Below are positions 52,156 through 60,215 of a stretch of DNA of 64,000 nt, one piece after another. Every line of letters begins with the position of its first letter. Position 1 is the first letter of the stretch. Source of the stretch: Mycolicibacterium lacusdiani (lineage in GTDB: Bacteria > Actinomycetota > Actinomycetes > Mycobacteriales > Mycobacteriaceae); NCBI RefSeq assembly GCF_021916785.1, contig NZ_JAKCFC010000004.1:226973-290972 (forward strand), in the 5' to 3' direction. The translations under genes were made by a program, and so were the position numbers. The notes beneath the pieces were generated by a model. That model saw only the letters and a list, made by a program, of their open reading frames with translations. It was not told the DNA's origin and made no database searches.

Positions 52156-53555
52156 CCGACTACTCTGATGTCCTCGATGACGTGCGGCGAGGCATGATCC
52201 CGGCGCACATCTACAACGATCGCGGGATCTTCGAGCTGGAGAAGCGGAAGATCTTCAGTCGGGCCTGGATCTTCGTCGGCCACGAATCCGAGATTGCACA
52301 ACCCGGTGACTACGTCGTGCGACGAGTCCTCGAGGACTCCTTCATCGTCACACGTGACGAAGATGGCTGCGTCCGTGCCCATTTCAACATGTGTCTGCAT
52401 CGCGGGATGCAGGTCTGCCGCGCGGAGATGGGCAACGCATCTCATTTCCGATGCCCCTATCACGGCTGGTCGTACCGCAACGACGGCAGGATTGTCGGAC
52501 TTCCATTCCATCAAGAGGCATATGGCGGCGAGGAGGGGTTCGCCCGCAAGGGACAAAGGCTCCTGCCCGCGCCGAACATCGGCATCTACAACGGGATGAT
52601 CTTCCTCAGCTTGGATGCGGGTGCACCGCCGCTGGAGGAGTATCTCGGTGACTTCCGTTTCTACCTCGACTTCTACACGAAGCAGAGTCCGGGTGGCATC
52701 GAGTTGCACGGACCGCAACGGTGGCGGATCAAGGCGAATTGGAAGATCGGCGCCGAGAACTTCGCCGGCGACATGTACCACACGCCCCAAACCCACACCT
52801 CGGTCGTCGAGATCGGTCTGTTCCGCGAACCAAACGCCCAGAAACGCAAAGAGGGCGCGCTGTATTGGGCCGGAAACGGGGGCGGAACGACCTACAAACT
52901 TCCCGACGGAACGCTGGAGGAGCGTTTGCGTTACGTCGGATACCCCGACCCAATGATCGAGCGCATGAAGCAATGCTGGTCAGCCGAACAGCTCGCCATC
53001 ATCGGCACCGATGGGTTCATGTTCAGTGCGGCCTCGCTCTACCCCAACATGTCGTTCGTTCACAACTGGCCGAAGGTCGGGACCAGCGACGACGTGCTGC
53101 CGTTCATCACGCTGCGACAATGGCAACCCATCAGCGAGGACGAGACAGAGGTGCTGTCGTGGTTCGCTGTTGACGCTGCGGCCCCGGAAGACTTCAAGGC
53201 CCTTTCCTACAAGGCCTATCTCATGTGTTTCGGTAGCACCGGCATGTTCGAGCAAGACGACGTCGAGAACTGGGTGTCGCTGACGAATACCGCAGCGGGA
53301 TCGATGGCCCGTCGGCTACTGCTCAACAGCCGCATGGGTCTGCTGGCAGACGGCTCCGAGGTGGCACCACGGTTGTCCGCCGAACAATTCAGCGGACCCG
53401 GCATAGCGCGGCAAGGGTATAGCGAGTTCAATCAGCGAGAACTGTTGCGACGTTGGGCAGATGACCTTGCCCGACCGTCCGCCGACCCGGCGGTCGCTGC
53501 GGCGTCAAACGGTGCTGCGGCCAACGGCGAATCCCGGGCGGTGTCGCGGAAATGA
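52152..53555 (+). CDS. Aromatic-ring-hydroxylating dioxygenase, alpha subunit
   Basis: A 467-residue Rieske oxygenase. The [2Fe-2S] site is Cys81-Leu-His83 and Cys101-Pro-Tyr-His104 (CLHRGMQVC, CPYHGWSY). The mononuclear iron site is in NWKIGAENFAGDMYHTPQTH (His210, His215), with a later Asp. It adds both atoms of O2 to an aromatic ring, giving a cis-dihydrodiol. GTG 52152 gives a normal N-terminus. The beta subunit starts inside its stop. Substrate not predictable; aromatic acids are plausible from the decarboxylase-like neighbours. Confidence 0.94.
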   Translation: MTDYSDVLDDVRRGMIPAHIYNDRGIFELEKRKIFSRAWIFVGHESEIAQPGDYVVRRVLEDSFIVTRDEDGCVRAHFNMCLHRGMQVCRAEMGNASHFRCPYHGWSYRNDGRIVGLPFHQEAYGGEEGFARKGQRLLPAPNIGIYNGMIFLSLDAGAPPLEEYLGDFRFYLDFYTKQSPGGIELHGPQRWRIKANWKIGAENFAGDMYHTPQTHTSVVEIGLFREPNAQKRKEGALYWAGNGGGTTYKLPDGTLEERLRYVGYPDPMIERMKQCWSAEQLAIIGTDGFMFSAASLYPNMSFVHNWPKVGTSDDVLPFITLRQWQPISEDETEVLSWFAVDAAAPEDFKALSYKAYLMCFGSTGMFEQDDVENWVSLTNTAAGSMARRLLLNSRMGLLADGSEVAPRLSAEQFSGPGIARQGYSEFNQRELLRRWADDLARPSADPAVAAASNGAAANGESRAVSRK

Positions 53556-54139
53556 GTGCTGCCGCGGACACAGATTCTAGTCGCTCCCGGCTGGGCACCA
53601 ACGCATCGCGGGTCGAAAGAACGGGAACGTCGCTCGAGTTCGGCGACGAACGGCATCTCCTCGCCCACAAGTGGCTGGTGGATGAGACCTACCTGTTCGA
53701 TGCGCAGGCCTACTCAGACTGGCTCGAGTTGCTCGCCGAGGACATTCACTACCTGATGCCCGTCAGGGTGACGACGGCACTGGCCGCCGGCTACGACACC
53801 GCCCCCGGCATGGCACATTTCGACGAGGACAAGTACTCGCTGTCTCGCCGAGTCGCCCGCTTTCTCACCGAGCACGCCTGGACCGAGGATCCGCCGTCGC
53901 GGCTGCGTCATCACCTGTCCAACGTGCGCACCTTCGCCACCGTCGATCCCGAGCATCTGGTGGTCGAGTCCGCGACCCTGTTGTTTCGTAGTAGGGGTGA
54001 CGTGCGTGAGGGAGCGTTCCTCTCCGCGGGACGCGAAGACCTGTTGCGGTGCGAGGACGGCCAATGGCGTCTCGCCCGTCGCACGATTCATGTCGACGAC
54101 TCCGTCATCCGCATGCAGAACCTCGCGGTGTTCTTGTGA
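53552..54139 (+). CDS. Aromatic-ring-hydroxylating dioxygenase, beta subunit
   Basis: A 195-residue small subunit of the NTF2-like fold. LVDETYLFDAQAYSDWLELLAEDIHYLMPVRVT and a conserved C-terminal stretch (EDGQWRLARRTIHVDDSVIRMQNLAVFL) identify it. It stabilises the alpha3beta3 complex. Overlaps the alpha subunit by ATGA and the next gene by GTGA. Confidence 0.93.
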   Translation: MSAAADTDSSRSRLGTNASRVERTGTSLEFGDERHLLAHKWLVDETYLFDAQAYSDWLELLAEDIHYLMPVRVTTALAAGYDTAPGMAHFDEDKYSLSRRVARFLTEHAWTEDPPSRLRHHLSNVRTFATVDPEHLVVESATLLFRSRGDVREGAFLSAGREDLLRCEDGQWRLARRTIHVDDSVIRMQNLAVFL

Positions 54140-54447
54140 CCCCGTCACCCGACGAACAGGCGGCACGGTCGAGCGCGGAGCGCAGTGCGCTGCTCGAACA
54201 CGCTGTGGGCGAATCGATCACGGTCGGCAATGAATTCGCCGAGGTACGGGTCACACGGGTGGACACCCGCAACGGCTCGCGGTTGCTGATTGAATCTCAA
54301 CGATCGGGTCAGTGGGTGGCGTTGTGCCCACTGGAAGCCGAGGCGCTGACGTGGCAGGGCACAGCCACCTTCTCGGCGATGATCGGGCATCCGTTCGGAT
54401 CCCTGGTCGGTGATCAGCCCGCTGAGTCGGCGCCGGAGTCATGGTGA
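54136..54447 (+). CDS. Small operon protein of unknown function
   Basis: A 103-residue protein beginning at the GTG within the beta-subunit stop. The core SITVGNEFAEVRVTRVDTRNGSRLLIESQRSGQWVALCPLEAEALTW is strand-rich. No catalytic motif is seen. Its position between dioxygenase and dihydrodiol dehydrogenase, with overlaps on both sides, argues that it is a real gene of the pathway. Confidence 0.65.
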   Translation: MTPSPDEQAARSSAERSALLEHAVGESITVGNEFAEVRVTRVDTRNGSRLLIESQRSGQWVALCPLEAEALTWQGTATFSAMIGHPFGSLVGDQPAESAPESW

Positions 54448-55250
54448 CCGGCTGGCTCACCGATCGGCGGGCGCTGATCGTCGGCGCCGGATCCGGAATC
54501 GGCCGCGCGGTCGTTACGGCCTTCCTGGGGGAGGGCGCCCGCGTGGCCGTCCTCGAGCGTGATGAACAGAAGTGTTCGGCAGTGCGCGCCGCCCACCCCG
54601 AGGTGCCGGTCACGTGCGGGGATGCCAGCACGCGGGCGGCCAACGACGATGCCGTCGCCGCTGCGGTGGAGTCGTTCGGTGGCCTGGACGTCCTCGTCAA
54701 CTGCGTGGGCGTCTTCGACTTCTACCGCAGTATCACCGATCTGGACGCAGACGTCCTCGACGACGCCTTCGACGAGATCTTTCGCATCAACGTCAAAAGT
54801 CATCTGCACGCGGTGAAGGCCGCACTCCCCGCACTTCAGCAATCCGCGCATCCCGTCGTCCTGCTCACCGAGTCGACGTCCGGGTACTACCCGGGTCGCG
54901 GCGGGGTGATGTACGTCGCCTCCAAGTTCGCCGTCCGCGGACTGGTGACCGCGCTGTCCCACGACCTCGCTCCACACATCAGGGTCAATGGCGTCGCCCC
55001 GGGAGGCACCCTCGGCACCGACCTACGGGGGCTCGCCAGTTTAGGTGCGGCCGACCGCAGCATCGCGGCGGCTCCCGATCGAGCCGAGGAACTCGCCGCC
55101 CGCGTTCCGCTGCAGGTGGCATTGTCCGCAGAAGACCACGCCTGGAGCTATGTATTCCTGGCCTCGCATCGCGCCCGTGGCATCACCGGCGACGTCATTC
55201 ACCCCGACGGGGGCATGGGAGTCGCCGGAGCGCCGCGCAAGCGCCGTTGA
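54441..55250 (+). CDS. cis-Dihydrodiol dehydrogenase (SDR family)
   Basis: A 269-residue short-chain dehydrogenase. The NAD-binding GAGSGIG is at about 13-19, the NCVG motif at about 91-94, the catalytic Ser in TESTSGYYPG and the YVASK Tyr/Lys pair at about 156-160. It re-aromatises the dihydrodiol to a catechol. Close to the dihydrodiol dehydrogenases of biphenyl and phenylpropionate pathways. ATG 54441 overlaps the previous stop by 7 bp. Confidence 0.9.
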   Translation: MVTGWLTDRRALIVGAGSGIGRAVVTAFLGEGARVAVLERDEQKCSAVRAAHPEVPVTCGDASTRAANDDAVAAAVESFGGLDVLVNCVGVFDFYRSITDLDADVLDDAFDEIFRINVKSHLHAVKAALPALQQSAHPVVLLTESTSGYYPGRGGVMYVASKFAVRGLVTALSHDLAPHIRVNGVAPGGTLGTDLRGLASLGAADRSIAAAPDRAEELAARVPLQVALSAEDHAWSYVFLASHRARGITGDVIHPDGGMGVAGAPRKRR

Positions 55251-55286
55251 CCCTTCACCCCAAGACCACCATCGAGAGAGGACACC

Positions 55287-55484
55287 GTGCCCAGACTCCA
55301 CGCTGACTATCCGTCGTGCCAGGGATACGGCAATTGCGTTACCGGCGCAGCGGACACGTTCGACGTCGACGACGACGGCGTCGTCGTCCTGTTGCGCGAT
55401 ACCGTTCCCGAGCAAGACCGGCGACGGATCGAAGACGCCGTGAACAGCTGCCCGGTGAACGCCCTGAGCATCGAGGCGCAGTGA
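55287..55484 (+). CDS. Ferredoxin of the dioxygenase, single cluster
   Basis: A 65-residue ferredoxin: Cys at CQGYGNC and a CP motif in NSCPVNAL, the pattern of [3Fe-4S]/[4Fe-4S] single-cluster ferredoxins. It carries electrons from the reductase (next gene) to the oxygenase. GTG start, with GAGAGGAC before it. Its TGA shares one base with the next ATG. Confidence 0.88.
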   Translation: MPRLHADYPSCQGYGNCVTGAADTFDVDDDGVVVLLRDTVPEQDRRRIEDAVNSCPVNALSIEAQ

Positions 55485-56728
55485 TGGACACCCGGACAGT
55501 CGTCATCGTCGGGTCCTCTGTCGGTGGCGTCCGCACCGCCAAGGCGCTGCGTTCACAGGGATTCACGGGACGGGTCATCCTGATTGGCGACGAGGCGCAC
55601 CTCCCGTACGACAAGCCACCGCTGTCCAAGCAGCTCCTCGCAGGTACGTGGGATCAGAGCAGGGTCACGATGCTGACGGCCGAGGACGCGAAGGAGGCTG
55701 ACATCGAGCTGCAGCTCGGCAGCGCCGCCGAGCGTCTGGACCTGGCCGAGCGGGTGGTCATACTCAGCGGCGGCACGCGAGTGGCCTATGACGTGCTGGT
55801 GATCGCCACCGGTGCGGCCGCTCGGCCGTCTCCGTGGTCGGTCAATTCGGGTATCCACGTGGTGCGGACGCTCGATGACACGCGCGATTTGGCCAGGGCC
55901 CTCGCTGCTGTCGGACCCGTCGTCGTCGTTGGCGGCGGATTCATCGGTGCCGAGGTGGCCGCTACCGCACGCGCAGCCGGGCGGGACGTCACGATCGTCG
56001 ACCCGCTCGCGGCGCCGATCGGCAGGCTCGTAGGGCATGAGCTCGGGACGATCCTCGCTAGCGTGCATGCCCGGCATGGAGTGCGGACGCGGTTCGGCGT
56101 CGGTGTGGAATCGATCGAGGGGTGCGAGGGCGAGCTGACGGTCACGCTGACGAACGGAGAGACGCTGCCGGCGGCCACTGTCGTGGTCGGTATCGGCGCG
56201 ATTCCCAACGACGGATGGCTGGCCTCGTCGGGACTCCTCATCGATGACGGGGTGGTGTGCGACGAATTCTGTCGGACTGTCGAACACCCGAACGTCTACG
56301 CGGTGGGGGACGTGGCCCGCTGGCGCCATCCCGTACATCAGGAAGACGTTCGCGCCGAGCACTGGACGAATGCCGCCGAGCAGTCCGCGTGCGTGGCCCA
56401 CAACATCTGCCACCCCGGGGAGCTCCGTGCCTACGCGCCGACGGAGTACGTATGGAGCGACCAATACGACTGGAAGATTCAGATTGCCGGGCGGCCCAAT
56501 CGGGCGGTGCTGCAACGGATCATCGGCGACGTCGACCACGATCCCGCACAGGCAGCGGCAGTGTACGGCGACCGTGACGGGGTGCTGCGCGGGGCCGTGA
56601 CCGTCAATTGGCCGAAGGCCCTGATGATATGTCGGCGGATGATCGGCGCTGGCGCCACCGTGACCGATTGCCTTGCCGAACTCGAGGGCCTGCCGCGGCT
56701 CGCCGCCGTGAACACGGCAGGAAGGTAG
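55484..56728 (+). CDS. Ferredoxin reductase, FAD/NAD(P)-dependent
   Basis: A 414-residue oxidoreductase of the BphA4/TodA class. The first dinucleotide fold is VVIVGSSVGGVRTAKALRSQGF, and DKPPLSKQLL is diagnostic. The NADH fold is VVVGGGFIGAEVAATA, and the FAD C-motif is VYAVGDVARW. It passes electrons from NAD(P)H to the ferredoxin encoded upstream. ATG 55484 is used; the longer frame is antisense to ferredoxin features. Confidence 0.94.
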   Translation: MDTRTVVIVGSSVGGVRTAKALRSQGFTGRVILIGDEAHLPYDKPPLSKQLLAGTWDQSRVTMLTAEDAKEADIELQLGSAAERLDLAERVVILSGGTRVAYDVLVIATGAAARPSPWSVNSGIHVVRTLDDTRDLARALAAVGPVVVVGGGFIGAEVAATARAAGRDVTIVDPLAAPIGRLVGHELGTILASVHARHGVRTRFGVGVESIEGCEGELTVTLTNGETLPAATVVVGIGAIPNDGWLASSGLLIDDGVVCDEFCRTVEHPNVYAVGDVARWRHPVHQEDVRAEHWTNAAEQSACVAHNICHPGELRAYAPTEYVWSDQYDWKIQIAGRPNRAVLQRIIGDVDHDPAQAAAVYGDRDGVLRGAVTVNWPKALMICRRMIGAGATVTDCLAELEGLPRLAAVNTAGR

Positions 56729-56735
56729 CCACTTC

Positions 56736-57521
56736 GTGACGACGGCAGCAGCACCAATCACCGCCAGGGCCTATGGGCCAACACCTCAGTATCGGTTGGA
56801 GTCAGTCGACAACGCCCTGCAGATTCTGATGCTTCTGGTGACCCGTACGGAAATCCGGCTCACCGACGTCAGTGTCCACCTCGGCGTGGCCAGCTCGACG
56901 GCACACCGTCTGCTGGCAATGTTGCAGTACCGCGGGCTGATTCGGCAGGATCCGAGAACCAAGGCCTACCAGGCGGGTCCAAGCCTGGACCTACTGGCGT
57001 TCACCGTGCTGAAGCAGCTCGACATCCGTGACCGTGCCCGCCCGGTGTTGGAGAAGCTGAATGCCGATTTGCAGGAGACCGTGCACCTGGGCCGGCTCGA
57101 AGGCGTCGAGGTCGACTTCGTGGCCTCCATCGAGAGCCCACAGGCGCTTCGGGTCTCGAACCGCCTCGGCGTCGCCATGCCCGCGCACTGCACGTCGACT
57201 GGGAAGGTGTTGCTCGCAGCCCTCAGTCCCGACGAGCTCAATCGACTCTATCCCGGCCCCGATCTCGTTCAGATGACCCGACATTCGATAGCGACGACCG
57301 CCGCGCTGAGAACCGAACTGGATGCGGTGCGCAGACGGGGACATGCCATCAGCAATGAAGAGGGCGAAGAGGGCGTGGTGTCGATCGCCGTGCCGGTGCG
57401 CAATGGAGCCTTGGCCCTGAACGCTTCGATGCCGGTAAGCCGCATGACCAAGGAACTGCGCAGAACAGCGCTCAGCCAGCTGTCCGACGCCGCCGCCGAG
57501 ATTGAGGCGCTCCTTCCATGA
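56736..57521 (+). CDS. IclR-family regulator
   Basis: A 261-residue protein. The N-terminal winged helix is VDNALQILMLLVTRTEIRLTDVSVHLGVASSTAHRLLAMLQYRGLI; the effector domain has VDFVASIESPQALRVSNRLGVAMPAHCTSTGKVLLA and ISNEEGEEGVVSIAVPV. IclR proteins commonly control aromatic pathways. The start of the next gene overlaps its stop. It may act on the dioxygenase promoter. Confidence 0.92.
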   Translation: MTTAAAPITARAYGPTPQYRLESVDNALQILMLLVTRTEIRLTDVSVHLGVASSTAHRLLAMLQYRGLIRQDPRTKAYQAGPSLDLLAFTVLKQLDIRDRARPVLEKLNADLQETVHLGRLEGVEVDFVASIESPQALRVSNRLGVAMPAHCTSTGKVLLAALSPDELNRLYPGPDLVQMTRHSIATTAALRTELDAVRRRGHAISNEEGEEGVVSIAVPVRNGALALNASMPVSRMTKELRRTALSQLSDAAAEIEALLP

Positions 57522-58516
57522 GCGGACTCGATCGTCTCGAATTGACTTATGGTGGCGAGCTTTACGACAGAACGCGGCGGCTGTACACCGGCGAGGTGGC
57601 TCCGGAGGGAGTCCGACTGCGCTATCTGCACACGGCGATCGAAGACTTGTTCTGGCGGCAAGGCAGGTACGGCGAGTTCGATCTGGCCGAATACTCGATG
57701 GGCGCCTACCTGTCTACGCTCGACGATCCGGATCGGCCGTTCGTTGCGCTGCCGGTGTTCCCATCGCGACTATTCCGGCACTCGAGCGTCTACGTTAACG
57801 CGGACACCGATGTCTCCGACGTGGCCGACCTGAACGGGACCGTGATCGGAACCCCCGAGTGGAGCATGACCGCATCTTTATGGATGCGCGGCATTCTGGG
57901 CGAACACCACGGCGTCGACCTGGCCTCGATCCACTGGCGCACAGGTGGTCTCGAGGAGCCCGGCCGTCTGGAGAAGGCGCCTGTGACACCGCCGGCTCAT
58001 TTCGACGTCGCTCACATCGGCGACACGGACACGCTGAGTGCGCAGCTCATCCGGGGCGATCTGACCGCTCTGATCACCGCTCGTGCCCCACGGGCCTTTC
58101 TGGAGGGCGACCGACGGATTCGCCGGTTGTGGCCCGATTTCCGCGCGGCCGAGCAGGCGTATTACGTCAAGACACAGATCATTCCGATCATGCACGTAGT
58201 GGTCATCCGGCGCGCTCTGCTCGCCGCCCACCCCTGGGTCGCCAACAACCTCGTCGACGCGTTCGAACGAGCACGCACACCCGTCCAGCGGGAGCTTCTG
58301 GACACCGCCGTCTGTACCAGCAGCCTGGTCTGGGAGTCCTCATATGCCGAGGCGGAACAGGCAGTGCTGGGTGACCCATTTCGCTGCGGTGTCGCCGCTA
58401 ATGCCGCCAGCCTGGAGGCGTTGCTGGCATATGCCCACCAGCAAGGGTTCAGCAGACGACGGCTGGCGCCAGAGGACGTGTTCGTACCATCGACCGTCAG
58501 TGCCGCAAAGATTTAA
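57518..58516 (+). CDS. 4,5-Dihydroxyphthalate decarboxylase-like protein
   Basis: A 332-residue protein of the Pht5/4,5-dihydroxyphthalate decarboxylase family, which has a periplasmic-binding-protein fold. LTYGGELYDRTRRLYTGEVAPEGVRL, FDLAEYSMGAYLSTL, ALPVFPSRLFRHSSVYVN and IIPIMHVVVIRRALLAAHPWVANNL are family segments. No signal peptide, so cytosolic. It would remove a carboxyl group from a dihydroxylated aromatic acid; the true substrate here is unknown. Its 3' end overlaps the convergent amidohydrolase gene by 20 bp. Confidence 0.8.
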   Translation: MSGLDRLELTYGGELYDRTRRLYTGEVAPEGVRLRYLHTAIEDLFWRQGRYGEFDLAEYSMGAYLSTLDDPDRPFVALPVFPSRLFRHSSVYVNADTDVSDVADLNGTVIGTPEWSMTASLWMRGILGEHHGVDLASIHWRTGGLEEPGRLEKAPVTPPAHFDVAHIGDTDTLSAQLIRGDLTALITARAPRAFLEGDRRIRRLWPDFRAAEQAYYVKTQIIPIMHVVVIRRALLAAHPWVANNLVDAFERARTPVQRELLDTAVCTSSLVWESSYAEAEQAVLGDPFRCGVAANAASLEALLAYAHQQGFSRRRLAPEDVFVPSTVSAAKI

Positions 58517-59537
58517 CGGAAGGGTCCGGACCGGCTCGGGTGAGACCGAGCAGCCGCTCGGCAGTGTGTGTGCTGACCGCCGCGGTGATGGCCTCCGGCA
58601 GGCCGGCGCCGCGCAGAGCCGCCCCGGCGGGGCGTTCGGCGATCGCGAAGGGGTAGTCGGTTCCGACGGCGACGCGATCGGCCCCAACCCGTCCGATCAG
58701 CGCCGCGACCGCGTCCGGGTCGAAGACGAGTGAGTCGTAGAAGAATCGGCGCGCATAGCTCGATGGTCGGTCGACGCAACCCGCTGCGCCAGAAAGGTTC
58801 GCCCAGAACCGTTCGATCCGGGGGAGCAGTGCCAGGAAGGCGCCACCACCGTGGGCCAGCAGCACATCGAGGTTGGGATGACGGTCGAGGACGCCGCCCA
58901 TCACCAACGTCGCTGCGGCCGTGGCTGTTTCGGCACCCATTCCGATCGACTCGGCGAGTCCGTAATGGGTGAGGCGGCCAGCGCCCAGCACCTGCCACGG
59001 GTGGACGAACACGAGCGCACCTTGCTCGGCACAGGCCGCGAAGAAGGGGTCGAGAGCCCGATCGTCGAGGTTGACGTCGCGCACGTTGGACCCGATCTCG
59101 ACGCCGGCCAGGCCGAGGTCGCGTCGAATTTCGACGACCATCTCCGCCGCGCGGTCCGGATCCTGCAGCGGGACCGTGCCCAGTCCGCTGAAGCGCGCAG
59201 GAGATGCCCGGACCGCTTCGGCGATCCAGTCGTTCTGAACGCGCGACAGTTCGGCGACGCCGTCGGAATCCAGACCGTAGGCGAAGGTGATGGGAATGGG
59301 TGAAATCACCTGACGGGCAACGCCATCAGCATCCATGTCCGCGACGCGGCGTTCGAGGTTCCAGCACTGGTCGGTGATGGATCGGAAATGGCGCGCGCCG
59401 AGCATGATGTCGGCGGTACAGGGTCCCGTCGCCACCAATTCGGGCCAGGATCCCGCAAAGCGCCTGCCGAACGCGGGTAGCCGTTGCGGCATTCCGTGAG
59501 TATGGAGGTCGATGACGCCGGCCTCCGGTCCGGTCAC
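58497..59537 (-). CDS. Amidohydrolase-2 (ACMSD-like) decarboxylase/hydrolase
   Basis: A 346-residue TIM-barrel metalloenzyme. DLHTHG (His-x-His, near residue 10), VFVHPW and LAHGGG (metal His) and GTDYPF (catalytic Asp) follow the 2-amino-3-carboxymuconate-semialdehyde decarboxylase pattern. Such enzymes decarboxylate hydroxybenzoates or ring-cleavage products. GTG 59537 overlaps the MarR stop. With the Pht5-like protein it is the second decarboxylase candidate of the cluster. Confidence 0.85.
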   Translation of the reverse strand: MTGPEAGVIDLHTHGMPQRLPAFGRRFAGSWPELVATGPCTADIMLGARHFRSITDQCWNLERRVADMDADGVARQVISPIPITFAYGLDSDGVAELSRVQNDWIAEAVRASPARFSGLGTVPLQDPDRAAEMVVEIRRDLGLAGVEIGSNVRDVNLDDRALDPFFAACAEQGALVFVHPWQVLGAGRLTHYGLAESIGMGAETATAAATLVMGGVLDRHPNLDVLLAHGGGAFLALLPRIERFWANLSGAAGCVDRPSSYARRFFYDSLVFDPDAVAALIGRVGADRVAVGTDYPFAIAERPAGAALRGAGLPEAITAAVSTHTAERLLGLTRAGPDPSVKSLRH

Positions 59538-60115
59538 GTCGACACCGCGCCGCCGCGACGAGCCGGACGCCGCACGCGGTCGGGATGGAAGCCGTCCGCG
59601 GTGTCCTTGCCGTTCTGCTCGATGGATTCGAGGAACTTGCCGAGCAATGACTGCAACTGACGTCGCTGCGCGGGCGTCAGATCGCTCATCAGGTTCTGCA
59701 GATGTGCCCAGTGGCCCGGGAGGAACTTGCGCAGGAAGCTGCGGCCGCCCTTGCCGATGCGGATCAGGAACGACCGGCGATCGCTGGGATTGGGAATTCG
59801 CTCGACATAGCCTCGACCTGCCAAGCCATCGACGACGCCAGTGAGGTTCGCCGGTAGCACCGACACAGCCTGTCCGAGAGCGCCCATCGTCAAGGGCTCC
59901 GCGGCCCGGTCCAGGACCGTCAAGATGTTGAGCTGGCCGATGTTCAGGCCGTGGGGCAGCAATTCCGTGACGTGAGCGCGTTCAAATGCGGTCGCCGTGC
60001 GGAAGAGCGCAAGAGTGAGCCCGAGAACGGCCGTGTCGAAGTCAGGCCCCTCCCGGTCAGCAGCAAGAGCGATCTGGTCGGCGATCGAGGGTGGGTTGCG
60101 GGGCCGTCTCGGCAT
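59534..60115 (-). CDS. MarR-family regulator
   Basis: A 193-residue protein with a winged helix: GLNIGQLNILTVLDRAAEPLTMGALGQAVSVLPANLTGVVDGLAGRGYVERIPNPSDRRSFLIRI. It has a basic C-terminal tail. ATG 60115 is chosen by GGGAGG 7 nt upstream; the open frame extends to 60421 inside the dehydrogenase gene. It precedes the amidohydrolase in one transcript and may repress the catabolic genes until an aromatic ligand binds. Confidence 0.88.
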   Translation of the reverse strand: MPRRPRNPPSIADQIALAADREGPDFDTAVLGLTLALFRTATAFERAHVTELLPHGLNIGQLNILTVLDRAAEPLTMGALGQAVSVLPANLTGVVDGLAGRGYVERIPNPSDRRSFLIRIGKGGRSFLRKFLPGHWAHLQNLMSDLTPAQRRQLQSLLGKFLESIEQNGKDTADGFHPDRVRRPARRGGAVST

Positions 60116-60215
60116 CAGGTGACCTCCCGTCATGGCGCGACGTCGAATGGTTTTGGAGCTGTACTTTATCGCAACCAAACTATCGGATCCGGTTCCCGCC
60201 TCCATTGCCGGTGAC

